A DNA stretch of 64,000 nucleotides from Malus domestica (taxonomy: Eukaryota; Streptophyta; Magnoliopsida; Rosales; Rosaceae). The stretch lies in assembly GCF_042453785.1 (NCBI RefSeq), contig NC_091663.1:37221001-37285000 (forward strand), in the 5' to 3' direction. Shown here piece after piece: positions 22,291-34,984 of the stretch. The notes under the pieces were generated by a model that had not been told where the DNA came from, did not search any database, and was given only the letters and a program-made list of their open reading frames with translations. Within the stretch, counting starts at the first letter, position 1. Each line of letters starts with the position of its first letter. The position numbers and the translations under genes are program-made.

Positions 22291-22332
22291 AGGCCCATGA
22301 AATTATAAGGCCCAGTCGTATGGTGAAACCCT
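22291..22332 (+). promoter_or_regulatory. Site II elements and telo-box of the eL19 promoter
   Basis: Two site II-type motifs (AGGCCCAT at 22291 and GGCCCAG near 22309) are followed by a telo-box (AAACCCTA at 22326). This pairing is characteristic of plant ribosomal-protein promoters and is bound by TCP and telo-box factors. The start codon lies about 115 bp downstream. Confidence 0.75.
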
Positions 22333-22446
22333 AGGTCGAAACTCCAAAACCGCAAAAGCGAGCGATATATAAAAGCTTGTCATCCACAGAAGCTCAGCCT
22401 CTCTGCCCACAGCAGTTGCCGAAAGGAAGGAGGTAAGACACGGACG

Positions 22447-24007
22447 ATGGTTTCGCTCAAGCTCCAGAAGAGGCTCGCCTCCAGCGTCCTCAAGTGCGGT
22501 CGCGGCAAGGTCTGGCTCGACCCCAATGAAGTCAGCGAGATCTCCATGGCCAATTCTCGTACGTTCTTCTTCTCCTTTCCGTTCATTTTCCTCCTTGTTT
22601 CCTTCTTTTGATCTGCATATCCTGCGCTGTTTTCTCCACTTAATTAATTTTCAATCCATTTCTTTAATCCCGCGTTAATCCGCTGTTTGGCTATCGTGAA
22701 AACTTAAACATGTAATTACTCTGTGTTGTACGGAAGGGATTTGTGTACGGTTGCTGAAGTTTTGAGATGTCTGTTAACTGTTTTGAACTGGGTTTATTGA
22801 AAGATTATATATTTGTGTTAGATTTAATCTACGATTTGTTTGAAGTATGTGAGCTGTGGTTAATTGATATCGAATTTTGAGTTGAGTGGTAGCTTTTTAT
22901 TATCTGCAAATCAGTATCAAGTAATTAACGTTGGTTTAATTGTTATAATCTGGATTATGTTTTAATTGAAGTCATTTTGTAGCTGTAGAGCGAAATGTGA
23001 TGAGATGTTTTCGTGTTGCGATAATGTATGTTTTACTTGTGTTATATTTGAAATTTCCCCGTATTTTCTACCTGTGAAGTTTCGCCAATAATTTGCAATT
23101 GTATAAGTAGATGTTTAGACTGACGGTATTCGGATGCCAATTTTTTTGAGCATTTCTGTCTTTTCGTGTATTGTTTGTTCACGTGTTTGATTCTGAATTG
23201 CAGGCCAAAACATAAGGAAGTTGGTCAAGGATGGTTTCATCATCAGGAAGCCGACCAAGATTCACTCTCGCTCTCGTGCACGTCGTATGAAGGAGGCTAA
23301 GAGAAAGGGACGTCACTCTGGATATGGTATGTTATTGTATGTGTTATCTCGGCTAGTGTTTGCATTTATTCGGACCAGGAGCAAGTCACATTTTAATGAG
23401 TGGTTTCTTAAATTTTTAGGTAAGCGCAAGGGTACCAGGGAGGCAAGGCTTCCTACCAAGATCCTATGGATGAGGAGGATGCGGGTGCTCAGGCGGTTGC
23501 TTCGCAAGTACCGTGAATCAAAGAAGATTGATAAGCACATGTACCATGACATGTACATGAAGGTTAAGGGTAATGTTTTCAAGAATAAGAGAGTGCTGAT
23601 GGAGAGCATTCACAAGTCAAAGGCTGAGAAGGCAAGAGAGAAGACTCTGTCTGATCAGTTCGAGGCTAAGCGGGCAAAGAACAAGGCTAGCAGGGAGAGG
23701 AAGCATGCCAGGAGAGAGGAACGCTTGGCTCAGGTATTGTCACCGTAATCTGTTTACTGATTATTATGTAATTCATATGAGATTCTCACGTTGCTGATTA
23801 TTCTCTGCGTTCAGGGACCTCAAGAGAAAGCACCAGCACCAGCACCCGCTGCCCCAGCTGCAGCTCAACCAACACAGTTAGTACCCTGCCTTGAAACCCT
23901 ATATATATATATATATATATATATTATCTGCTGACCTTGTTGGTGTTGTTTTTTGCTCATTACTTGTCTCTTTTACTTGCAGGGTATCCAAGAAATCAAA
24001 GAAGTGA
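22447..24007 (+). CDS. RPL19: 60S ribosomal protein eL19
   Basis: Five coding exons, 22447-22558, 23204-23326, 23420-23733, 23815-23876 and 23983-24007, join in frame to 211 residues. The protein is a structural component of the cytosolic large ribosomal subunit and forms an intersubunit bridge. It starts [18 protein letters not shown] and contains the highly conserved basic segments [33 protein letters not shown] and [18 protein letters not shown] long basic C-terminal helix is followed by an Ala/Pro tail ([14 protein letters not shown]) and the ending VSKKSKK. Length and tail are typical of plants. The first intron is long (645 bp), as is common for a leader-proximal intron in highly expressed plant genes. 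An (AT)n microsatellite lies in the last intron near 23900-23924. Confidence 0.96.
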
Positions 24008-24669
24008 GTGCTCTACGAGAACTGATGGATTGATGACTACTTGTGGTGGTCCATTTATTTCGACTTACTTTGTTAGATTAGTTTTAACGAGCAAGTTTGT
24101 TCGTTTATTTTTGGACGTCAGTACTTTATTTTTTAGTTGAAAGAGATTTCAAAATCGGCATACCTTGTATGAAGTTTAGTTTCTTTTATTCTCGATTAAC
24201 AATTTCTGTGTTCTCCGATGCATTAAAAGTGAACATTATCGGAAATGTTTCGTTAAAATTCTGTTTTTTGATGATTGAAAGTTGTCTACGATATAGGTTT
24301 CTTTCAATCCAGTATTCGAATGATTGAAGATAATGGAGTATCGACGGTATAACATGTTTAATTACCTGATTGGCCTCATCTGGACGAGGATTTAACACTT
24401 TCTAATTAAAGAAACAAGGGAGTTTTAACAAAAAAACACACTTCTGATACTGTTTATTTCTAATTAAGAAACAATTGCCATAATAAAGATGATGATTAAC
24501 AGTTATAAACGGCATCGTTCAGTGTTACATTCCAAGTATGTGATTGTGCTAATTGCTAAACTTTGAAACTTACAGATTTCTTCCAACCTTAACAAGCTAA
24601 ATCAAAATTCCCAGGTTGAGCTAATGTCTCTGTCAAGCAGCAAACATGGATGACTCTGACCACTGGCAT
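24008..24669. other. Convergent 3' flanks of eL19 and ERS1
   Basis: The eL19 gene on the plus strand and ERS1 on the minus strand end towards each other across this 660-bp gap. It should hold both 3' UTRs. Nothing else is recognised. Confidence 0.5.
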
Positions 24670-27182
24670 TCAAAGACTTCTTTGATAACGTGCGTTCGAT
24701 GAACTTGAGCCAAATCGATCCCTAAAGGATGGTTTGCATCCAACGAGATCTCCGCTTCCATAATTTGCTTGTCCTTTAGGTGGCATCTGGACCTGGTGCG
24801 TTGTTGTATCACTATGATTGTCGCATATCCCCAGTTTGACGATGAATGCAACGATACTCCCTTTGTCGATACCCTCGCTTTCAATCCAAATATGACCTCC
24901 CATGGTGTTTACAAACCTAATCCAAGTCATTTTGGAAAATGTGGTGACCAAGTTGGATGAACAGGCAATAAAAAAAAAGCAGGATGCAAATTTTTCAATG
25001 CCCTATGGAACTGGTAAAAAATCAGAAAATATTCAAGTCTACCGTTTGCAAATGGCAAGTCCAAGTCCTGCACCCTCGTTTGTTCGATTGGATCCATTTC
25101 GGGGCTGAGAAAACTTGGTGAAAACATGAGGAATATCTTCTGGGAGAACACCACAGCCGGAATCCTTAACCTGCAACATCAGGAGTGCCATTAGATCACG
25201 TTGCATCGATGTCAGAGTTACCAAGAGATGTCTCAACCTCAGCATACAAAGAAAAACTAATCAAAGATAAATCGCACAAGACCTGAACTCGTAGGTAGAA
25301 GTGGCCCTCAGTTGACGCTGGATAAAACTCCGGTGGTTGCCAGTCTCTTGAAGATTCTGGTTTCGCAAGAGACACTATAATTGAAATATAGCCCTGCTTT
25401 GTGAACTTCACTGCATTACTGGCAACATTGAGAATGGTTTGCATAAGCCGGTTCTCATCTCCAACAGCGCACACAGGTAAATCTGGGGCTAGAATCAAAG
25501 TCATAGACAACTTCTTCACAGATGCGATGGGCTGTACCAAATTCATTACCTACAGTTTGGAAAAGGCTTGCACGTAAGTTTGCCAAAACCAAATTATTCG
25601 AAAGTACACATTCAGGCCCCGGGTCTGGAAAATTTACCTCTCTGAAAACTCCATGGAGGTTAAATATTTCATTGTCTAATTCTAGACTGCCATCATCTAG
25701 TCTAGAAAGATCTAAAACATCATTAATAAGTGTTTCCAAAAGGTTACTACTCTTTAGAACTGTCTCTAGCATAAGCCTTTGTTCCGGAGTCAGTTCCGTC
25801 TCTAACAGAAGAGAAGACAATGCAATGATTGCCTGCATTGGTGTCCTCATTTCATGGTTCATGACAGCAAGGAAATCATTGCGAGCATGGATTGCCATCT
25901 CTGCTTCTCTCCGAGCTAAATCTAAAGCGTTGTTCTGCTCCACGAGCTGAGCACGGGCTCGCATAGACTCTTCCATAATAGCAGCATGTGAAAGAGCAAC
26001 AGCTACCTGAGCACAGCTACACTTGTTATAACCTTTAGTAAGTATATAGGAATCATAAGGAAGGCAAGTGATATATCAGTTGTTTCGGCAAGATCAGGAA
26101 ACAAATGTGCATAAGAGCTCCCAATAAATACATTACTCTTTCAATTCATGAACTTAAGATGCAAGCAGTAGTTAAACAGTAAGCAAATAAGCATTGTGAA
26201 AACAGAAGAAAACGAGTAATGCATCAGGACAGTGAGTCATGCTGTGAAAAGGAAGCAAGTGAACGTGAAAACAGACCTGATCTGCGACAACATCAACGAG
26301 CTCCAATTCATGGTCTCGCCATTTTCTGGTGCTATCAGTGGGTAGAATCAATACCATGATTGCGTAGCTTTTGGCAGAGAAATCCGGCCAGTCATTGATT
26401 TCAAAATTCGAAAGATTCAATAAGGGTACCCGTAGAGCAACAACCTCAGGCGGCACATATCTTCCCACAAGCGGTCTGATCCTGGCCAGTGGGCAGGTGT
26501 ATGGTATACGAATTGCTCGAGAACTATTGAAGACTTCATTGACCACAGGAAGGTTTATTGACACAGTAGACCCAACTTGTATCTGGTAGTTCAGAGTGTG
26601 ATGAAGCTGTAGGTTCATACCAGTTCTGGACGGCATCCATAACGCGCATTCCTCGAGGCCTAAAGTTCTACCCAACTCAACAAGGGTAGTTTTCAATATA
26701 GTGTCCCTATCCAATGTGCTTCGAATTTCATGAGTCAGCATTCTAACATGCCTTCCTGTTTCTTCCTGAGTGAGCATGAGCCCCATCTCCCTGTCAAGCT
26801 CTTCAGCTCTGTTCTTCAGACGCAGCTCCCGGCTCTTAACGCTTAGCAAATCAGGGATAATGTGAACGAGCATTAGAGCGGTAGCACACGATACAACGGC
26901 ACACGAAACCTTGGCAACAGTCATAACTATAGCAACGGTCTTGGTGTGCATAGAGAAAGTCCAGACATTTATGAAATGGGTTGCTCCGCAAAGAATAATG
27001 AAAGCACCGAATTGCATAAGCACCCATCTGTACGGAAAGAAAGCGGATTTCTGCACAAAATATACGAGCTCCAAGGGAATGGAGAAATAGGCAAGGGCAA
27101 TGAACACATCAGATATGTACTGATATTTCACCAGCAACTCATCCGGGGGCCATTGTGCATCTACGCAATCACAGGACTCCAT
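24670..27182 (-). CDS. ERS1: Ethylene receptor ERS1 (no receiver domain)
   Basis: Coding exons 27182-26277, 26006-25638, 25549-25283, 25170-25043 and 24916-24670 give 638 residues. The product is an ER-membrane ethylene receptor that works with CTR1 and represses the response until ethylene binds. Three transmembrane helices fill about residues 20-115. Cys4 and Cys6 (dimer disulfides) and the copper ligands Cys65 and His69 ([10 protein letters not shown]) are all present. A GAF domain follows, then a histidine-kinase domain with the phospho-accepting His353 in [10 protein letters not shown], an N-box (NAVKFT), DSGCG, and [11 protein letters not shown]. The protein ends RYQRSL with no receiver domain, which separates ERS1 from ETR1. 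The start at 27182 is chosen because MESCDC is the family start; an in-frame ATG at 27224 lies inside the likely 5' UTR intron. Confidence 0.96.
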
Positions 27183-27208
27183 TTTTCCAACTGAAGCTTT
27201 CAATGAAT

Positions 27209-27439
27209 CTGTGAAAAAAATCATAAAAAAACAATAAAAAATAGAAAAAAGATTGAAGCTTTGGAACTAATCTTTGTTTTCTGGTGATGATCTTGGCAAT
27301 GCTTAAAGGGTTCAATGAGATTTTCGCTCCAGTATCCAGATATGCTCAAAAACAAGGCTAATCATAAAATAATAATCTCTAATCAACTGATAAACAAAAC
27401 AAATATGATATTATAAATTTAGTCAAATTTTAGTATTAC
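27209..27439 (-). other. 5' UTR intron of ERS1
   Basis: On the minus strand the donor CCTG|GTAATA at 27439 and the acceptor TTTCACAG|ATTC at 27209 bound a 231-bp intron. It would end 26 bp upstream of the start codon. Ethylene receptor genes often have an intron in the leader. Confidence 0.6.
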
Positions 27440-27748
27440 CAGGCTTGATGCTCGAACTGAGGGTGAGAGATCAACTGGGGAGCTCAGAAGGAGTGATCTG
27501 ACTCGTCCATTTTGCAGGGGCTGATCCTCTGAAAGTGTGAAGCGTTTTTTTCACGTGGAGGAAGGAGGATTAAAGATAGTAAAGTGGAGGGCGAAAGACA
27601 GAGACTCGGAGGGAGGAGGAGGAGAGCCAAAAAGCATCACGGACAAACGAACAACGCCACGGACGAACGAATCCAAGACAAAGGAATAGGAGGGTCTTGC
27701 TCGTGCGGAGAGAAGACCCATCTAGAATTTATATATATTTTTTGGGAT

Positions 27749-27905
27749 CTTTACCGAAAAGCACCCGGTACTGTTTATTTTAACGAAAAATCACATTTTT
27801 ACACTAAAAAGTCAATCCTATTACTATTCATTTTACCCTTTATTTTGTCCTTATCATTAAAACTCAAAGTTTTCAAGCCATTTTCATTAGTTTTTTTTTT
27901 TCCTC
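27749..27905 (+). repeat. Dispersed short repeat, copy 1
   Basis: The stretch contains AAAAGCACCCGGTACTG, AACGAAAAATCACATTTTTA, and AAAACTCAAAGTTTTCAAG. The same blocks occur in reverse orientation at 29131-29290. I recognise this as a repeat common in apple and pear genomes but cannot name the family. Confidence 0.6.
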
Positions 27906-28427
27906 AGTGAAATTAGAGAAAAGAAAACAAACTACATGTATGTTAGCTGCGTCCCTAGAATTCGATTTTGATTTTATTTTATTTTTAAAATAAGTCGTCA
28001 TTTTAATCTTTAAAATACAAAATTAGTTTTACATTGTTTTGTTTTTGTTAAACTCGTTACACATCTGTTAAATTTGCTTATGTGGATTAAAAGATGTGCA
28101 TACGGCAACATGTGTGAATTCGCCACCGCATAAAACTATGCCACACGTTCAGAACAATTAATTATCAATTATCGATTTTTATTTCTTTTTTACTTGAATC
28201 GTTGACTTGTTATACGTGCGAGAGGCTCTTGAATAAGACAACCGTATAACTTATAAGACAACTCTCTCACAAGACAAGACCAATCTGAAGTCGAGTGAAA
28301 AAGAGTTTTTATTCTTTTTAAAAATTGGTTAAACATAATATGTCATGAGGTGATTCGATAGAAGATTTTCGATCAAAATTTCTTATTAAAAGCCACATTT
28401 GAAATGGATAAATTAAATATGATAAAT

Positions 28428-28558
28428 GGAACCAGATTCCCTTCGGAGCAATATAATCTGAGCCTGCTGAGCAGGACATGCAGCCCGTTGAAATTTGATC
28501 AAACAGTTATAAACAGAAAATTACTCAGATTATATTACTCTGGAGGGGATCCGGTTCC
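28428..28558. mobile_element. 131-bp palindromic MITE with 9-bp target duplication
   Basis: Inverted repeats of about 36 bp start GGAACCAGATTCCCTTC on the left and match GGAACCGGATCCCCTCC read from the right end. Both continue into AATATAATCTGAG. The repeat ATGATAAAT flanks it at 28419-28427 and 28559-28567. The size and 9-bp duplication suggest a Mutator-like MITE. Confidence 0.8.
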
Positions 28559-28605
28559 ATGATAAATGTTTATTGGTTCCTTAAAGACAAGTAGCGATAG
28601 ATTTA

Positions 28606-28636
28606 GTAGGCCCATGTCCATGTCCATGTCCATGTC
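28606..28636. repeat. CATGTC minisatellite
   Basis: About four tandem copies of the hexamer CCATGT/CATGTC lie here. A similar short tandem of the 8-mer CCATGACC lies near 36706-36731. Confidence 0.7.
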
Positions 28637-28792
28637 AAGGCCCTTTTTTTTATAAAATGGATAGAATTGAAGGTGCATTGTATCTGAACGACTTTAGAGA
28701 GAGACGATGCATTGTATTTGGAAGATGGCGATGTTGCAACTATTAAATGAATCTCGAATAATTCGAAAAGTGATTTTCACGTGTTGTATTTT

Positions 28793-29026
28793 AGGGTTCG
28801 TTTAGATATGTCTTTGAAATGATTAAAAGTACTTTTAAAAAAAATGTTTTTCGATTTCAAAAGCACTTAAGGTGTCTTCTGCAAGAAGCACAAATTATAT
28901 GTTTATTGCAGGAAACATTTAAGTGTTTTTTGAAGATTTGCTTGCATTTTTACTAAGGATTGATTCTAAAAATATTTTTACCAAAAACACTTTTATTCAT
29001 TTTAAAAACACATCCAAACAAGCTAT
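28793..29026. mobile_element. MITE-like repeat with inverted ends
   Basis: The left end GGGTTCGTTTAGATATG and the right end CATCCAAACAAGCTA are imperfect inverted repeats. The middle carries AAAAGCACTT-like words in both orientations. The element at 7783-7950 is a shorter, diverged relative. Confidence 0.5.
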
Positions 29027-29130
29027 TAATCTCTTACACACTCGTGTTTAATCCTGATCGTTGGTTCTATTTGATCTATTAAACTTGAGTACCCCGCGCT
29101 TGCTTAATTGCTGCTTAGTTAGGTTTATTT

Positions 29131-29290
29131 ATAAGAAAAATTAATGAAAATTGTTTGAAAACTTTGAGTTTTAACAATAAAGACAAAATAAAAGGTAAAG
29201 TGAATAGTACAAGGATTAATTTTTTAGTGTAAAAATATGATTTTTCATTAAAGTGAACAATATTGAGAGCTTTTCGTTAAAGTTCTATTT
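29131..29290 (-). repeat. Dispersed short repeat, copy 2
   Basis: This is the inverted counterpart of 27749-27905, with AAAACTTTGAGTTTTAACA and TGTAAAAATATGATTTTTC. Its family is unnamed here. Confidence 0.6.
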
Positions 29291-29628
29291 TTTAAGCAAT
29301 TTGGCCTTGGCTTGTTTGCTTACTGTCATGGAACCTGCAGAACCAAGTAACTTTCTACATTTTATTCTGCTGGGTGGGCGAGTTTCTGTAAGGCTTGTAT
29401 TCTTACAAACGTTTGGGAGGTTTTCCCCTCAGCGGCCTAATTGACCCAAAGAACAAGGCCTGCCAGCCAGCCATGGAGAAAACCTCGAGAATATTGTTCC
29501 TAAACACATTACATATTGCATACTTATCGCTTCTAATTCTCATTTCACCCGTAGGATTTATGCAGAAACACAACGGCAATTGATTCGGCTGAGACCGGGA
29601 AATCAATTTTCAACAGCTTCAAAATCTG

Positions 29629-32600
29629 TCAGTCAGTTGGGCCAATCATCTTCTCTGGCACCACAATAGTATCAAATTCTTCGCTTGATAGCATTCGAAG
29701 TTTCAATGCAGCTTCCTGCAGAATGGTTGCATCTTTGTTAGATTCAAATACTTGAGCCTGTGCTCAAACATAATTTGATAATGCCATGTGTCTAACAAGA
29801 ACGGAAACAGAATTTTCCACTACTCGAATTTAAGCTGAATTAGACATCTAACGGAATAAATTATCTCGAAAGGAATTAATACCTTCAAAGTGGATCCCTC
29901 CTTGTGGGCTGTCTTTGCAACTGCTGCGGCATTATCATAACCAATTTTCTGAAATAGAAGCAGAAATATAAGTCTGACAGACCGAAAGTACACAAGAAAA
30001 ATATATACATGAATGGGTGGAAACTTACACGATTCAAGGATGTGACCAACATAAGTGACTGCAATACAGAAACAACGTAAAATCAATTAGCTCTTAAATC
30101 TAAGATATGGAATGCTTAAAAGGTGTACATTCTTCACCAAGAAATAAACAGACCTCATGAAGAAACTTTGAAATTCTTTCCCTATTAGCTTGAATTCCTC
30201 TCACGCAGTTCTTTTCAAAGGAAGCAGATGCATCCCCAAGCAATCTCAGAGACTGTCAGTAAAGAATAAAAAATACCAGCTCCGTGAACAATTGCATGTA
30301 TGTGGCGCTGCAGCACAACAATAGACTCCAAACACAAATCGAGTACATACAGTAATAAAAGGGCATCTCCTTAGGAAGTTCCATCATATGGAGAACTCAA
30401 AATATCATAATGCATCCAAGTATGTGAAAATGCTCTATGACATTATTGTACCCACAACTACATTCAAGAAATGAGGGTACTTGATTTCTACAAGTTTTAG
30501 GTCTGAAATTTCACTACATACAACATTTTGATTTTGAACTACAAATCATAACAATACTACAACAGAACTTACTTGTAGGAGACCACTAGCAATCATTGGC
30601 TTGAACACATTAAGTTCAAAGTGACCATTTGATCCACCTACTGTAATGGCAACATTGTTACCCATAACCTGCACAATATAAAAATACAAATTGGTTACAA
30701 GAAAAACTATATAAAAAAGATCACAGTATCCTAATATTAAACCAACATCTAAATAATGACTTCCCAAATGTTTGTATATCTTAATGAAACAAAAAAGGAG
30801 ACACCTTACTCGAGCACAGACCATTGTGAGAGCCTCACACTGGGTAGGGTTTACCTTCCCCTGAAACACAAATGAAGTCGATCAAAATGACAAGTTTGGT
30901 GGGATTAAAATTTTGCACGGAAAGCTAGTTACAGGTATTGGGCCATTTCTTCATAAACATATGTAGGAAATATATGAGAGTTTACAGGCATAATGCTGCT
31001 ACCAGGCTCGTTTTCAGGGAGAATGAGTTCACCAAGGCCACAACGTGGACCACTGTACATGAAATTCATAATTACAGAAAGGGCACATGGAAAGGGGATG
31101 AAGAAAAGACAAAATGATCCAAATAGTACACAAACCTTCCTAAGAAACGTATGTCATTTGCAATCTTCATCAAAGAGGTAGCAACTGTGTTTAGGGCTCC
31201 GCTAGTTTCAACAGCAGCATCATGTGCAGCCTGGAATAAAACAATAATGTATAGTATGCAATATAAGTTTGTTGTATACAACGCAAGAATGTTTACCAAC
31301 TGTTCGATCAAGTTAAATCTTTCATCCATCAAAAGAAGAAGATGGGCATTTAGTGTAGTGACTCACCAAAGCTTCAAACTTGTTTTCTGCAGTGACAAAT
31401 GGTAACTTTGTTTCCTCAGCTACTGCTGCAGCTATCTTTACATCAAACCTGGACGGAAGACACGAAATAAATGAAAATCCAAAAGGCATAAGAAATTCAC
31501 TATGAAAGTTATAATATTTAAAAGTTTAGTAAATGTACAAAACATGCATCTCTATATATAAAACCAAGTGAAGTCTACGAAGTACTAAAATAAATGGTGA
31601 ATAAATTACTTTTCTTAGAAAAATCTTGAGATTCTTGAAATATAAGGGCAGGAAAAAGAAAAAAATAAGAGTTGAAATGAAACCATGACTCCCCCAATTG
31701 AAAATACATCAGGATACCAAGGCAGGCAAATGTAGAGAGAGAAAATCAAGGAAAAAGAACACAAAAATATTCTTCAACCCTAAAAGCTATTCATACCCCT
31801 TCTTTGTGTTCAATCCAGTCCCAACAGCAGTACCACCCTGTGCAAGCTGCTCAAACAAATTATCAATCAATCAGAAGGTTTAAAAGAAAAAATAAAAGGG
31901 GAGGGAAAGCAACTGACAATCATATGAGTTGCCTACCTGATACATACGAGGTAGAGTATGCAAAACTCGTTCAATTCCATACTTAACCTGCAGCCAAAGA
32001 AAGAGGCTTTTGATAAGTAGCTCCTCGAACAAGGTACCAATCTTGTCCAAGAGTCAAAGATGTAAAAAGAATAGTATGGCCCAATGATGAACCAAGCTAG
32101 GCAAGAGGAACGTAAGCTCACTTGTGTTGAATAGCCGCTGAACTCTTGCCCAAGGGTCAAAGGTGTCGCATCTTGCGTGTGGGTTCGTCCAATTTTAACA
32201 ATGTCTTTGAATTCTTCAGACTGGTAACATTAAAACATATGGAATCAAGAACAAGTTTCACTGTAGGAGAAAATAATTTTGATTCATAAAATATTCATCT
32301 GCTTTCGAATGAAAATAACCAAACCTTTGAATGTAGGGCAGCATGCAAAGTTTGCAAATTTGGTATCAGTCTTGAGTTAATTTCCTTTGCAGATGCAATG
32401 TGCATGACCTGGAAATACCACACAACAGTTCAACAAACAGCAACAAAGCAAAAACCAACCTCACTAAAACAAAGGAAAAGGACTTACAGTTGGGAATGTG
32501 TCATTGGAAGATTGTGATCTATTAACATGGTCATTCGGGTGCACAAACTTCTCGCCGCGCTGATGGCCAAGTATCTCAGCTGCCCTGTTCGCAATGACCT

Positions 32601-33296
32601 GGGCACAGTCCAATATTTTGCCCCATTAATTAACAATTTAACATACACAAGAAGCATGACCCAAGAGCATAACTTTCATGGATCAGTGCTAACTAGCTGC
32701 TAAGAGCTCACCTCATTGACATTCATGTTGCTTTGGGTTCCACTGCCAGTTTGCCAGATAACAAGAGGAAAGTGTTGGTTGAGCTTTCCCTCGGCGACTT
32801 CTTGGGCAGCTTGCATTATTGCTTTCCCAATAGTTGGATCAAGCCCATACTCCATGTTCACCTGCAGTTACTCACCACAAAACTCAGCCAGGCAATACAT
32901 CAAACACCTTACAGTAACAAATAAAAAGCACAAACCTTTGCAGCGCATTTTTTAAGCACCCCAAAAGCACGAACAATGGGTTCGGGCATTCGCTCCCGCT
33001 CGCCGCCGATGTCGAAATTCTGCAGCGATCTCTGAGTCTGCGCCCCCCACAGCCTGAAAATTCACGTTTTGGATAAATAAAATCACTTCAAATGTAGAGA
33101 CATGAAAAGTGAAGAAGCAGCTTCGAATGGAGAGAAAGACGAACTTGTCTGAGGGAACGTTGATGGGTCCAAAAGTGTCCCTTTCCTCTCTAAACGACGT
33201 CGAATAGGCTCTCGAAGATGTAGCGTAGCGGAACGCCGCCAACGGCGTCAACTCTCCGGCTGCCCGCCGTGATACGATGTACATGGCCATTTGCAT
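29629..33296 (-). CDS. FUM1: Fumarate hydratase class II, mitochondrial
   Basis: Seventeen coding exons join in frame to 495 residues: 33296-33145, 33053-32936, 32861-32712, 32598-32488, 32408-32325, 32220-32122, 31987-31937, 31846-31797, 31448-31367, 31230-31136, 31052-30986, 30860-30810, 30668-30573, 30252-30154, 30058-30029, 29948-29883 and 29715-29629. The enzyme interconverts fumarate and malate in the TCA cycle as a homotetramer. The first 40 or so residues are Arg/Ser-rich and lack acids until a later cluster ([20 protein letters not shown]), as expected of a mitochondrial presequence. Class II fumarase signatures are intact: [38 protein letters not shown], and GSSIMPGKVNPTQ, which holds the catalytic serine loop. 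The end is EKMIGPTD. The ATG at 33290 is an alternative start two codons in. Confidence 0.96.
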
Positions 33297-34984
33297 GAAG
33301 AGAAGTATGGAACGGAAGCTGAGTGATTGGGGGAGTCCAAAGAGTCCAATTTATTGGGCGGCGCGCCAGAACGGGGGAAGCTTTTGGACTAAACGCAAAC
33401 CGATTCGTCGTTTTGAGTTCAGATTTGGGTCGGATGATAGGGCTCATGGGCTGGTGAGTTGGTCTATATGAGTCCACATTAGGCAGTCCAAGATTCATGT
33501 TACCCGGTTTAGGCCCACTGCGCAGTAGAATAAATAAAATTAATCAAAGGGAAGAAAAATAAAAAAGAAGAGTAATAGGGAAAGTTTATGCAAGTAGTGA
33601 ATTGTCCTAGTGTAAATTGTATTTCTCTTCATTTTATTGTGCTCTGGTTCAAATATTTTGTCTTTTCTCAGTTTAATTTAGAGTAGTAACATCGCATGTA
33701 ATAAAAACAAAAAACACTTTATTTACACTTGTGTGTTGTATTTTTACCCCAATCTTACTCTTCAAATTCATATTTTGAACAACGGCATATTTATTATGGG
33801 GATAGAGGAATAAATTAGTCGTAAACTTGTCATTCATAATATATTTACACGGGTTACGTAATGGATTAGCCATGCAATTTCTCAGTTATAATAGATAATA
33901 TCAAACTTGTCATCAACAAGATTTAAACCTAAAACCTTCCGCTTACATGTGCAGAGAAATACCACTTGCTGTAGTATTACGTGGCACCCAATGCACTTAA
34001 ACTTCTCTTTACACTAAACTAAATTAATTCATTATTTAAATATTAAAAACAAGCGACTTAGTACTACCTTCTAGTGGTATGCATCTTCACTTGTAAGTGA
34101 AAGGTCTTAGGTTCGATTTGAACCACAATATTGCTAGCTCATTGTGAGGCTAAGTCCATCTCTTCCCTCCTTAGTGTAGATAATATCATTTGTTAAAAAA
34201 AAAAACAAAATCCTTTGAAGAAATTTTGGAGAAATTTTTTTGGGTGACGACTACATTGTGATAGTGTTGTTAATCTATGTGTTATATTGTGAATAAACAA
34301 TATGATTAACATACATCATGGATCTAGAATATATTATCATTAACAAATTCATGTGTTATAAGATCGCATACTTGTTAATAATAAGGGGAGAGGGAAGGGT
34401 TCGAAACTATTCCAATAATTTTAGGGAGGGGGGATTTTTGAACTCGGGACGCATGGGTAGAAACCCAACACTCTATCCATTGAATATTGTACCACATGCT
34501 ACTATTGGAGGGTTAGATTTGTTACAGTTTGATACATTAGTCTTAAGCTGATGACATAGCTAGATTAGGATAGCTTATCACTAATATTGTTAAGATGTCC
34601 AACTACTGCAGTTCTCCATTGTTAATTAATGGAATTATTTTAAGATTTTTTTTTAAAATGTGACAGGCAGATTGAAAAACTTATGAACTTAAAAAAAAAA
34701 TTGTCTAGGTTAATAAAATCAAATACAATGATCACCATGTTAAATCTTATTGCAAGTTGCATCGCCTGAAGATAAAATGCTAAAAAAGTTTTTATCATTA
34801 TGATTTTATGCACGCCTATATAAATGTATGTGTTGCATATGCCTTTCATGCACCCTTAAATGCCTTTCGTTTCTGGCGTGCATGCCGCTCCTGCATGCAT
34901 GATGCATGCATGATATATATAATATATAACAAAGTGCAGAAACAGTATTGCTCAATCTTTTTCTGACATGTAATACTTAAGGAA
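33297..34984. other. Intergenic upstream of fumarase
   Basis: The region holds the fumarase promoter side, one SINE at 34057-34205, and a segment near 34388-34500 resembling the GGGTTCGAA...GAACTCGGGA type remnants of old repeats. No gene is seen. Confidence 0.5.
34057..34205 (+). mobile_element. tRNA-derived SINE, family 2, copy 2
   Basis: This copy shares CTTAGTACTAC, the B-box GGTTCGATT, TATTGCTAGC and the final TTTGTT plus poly-A with the SINE at 10581-10754. A clear target-site duplication was not found, so its age is uncertain. Confidence 0.6.

Noticed and set aside
24769-25108. Plus-strand open frames opposite ERS1, fumarase, kinesin and PR-10
   Set aside because: They are shadows of coding exons on the minus strand whose proteins are clearly recognised.
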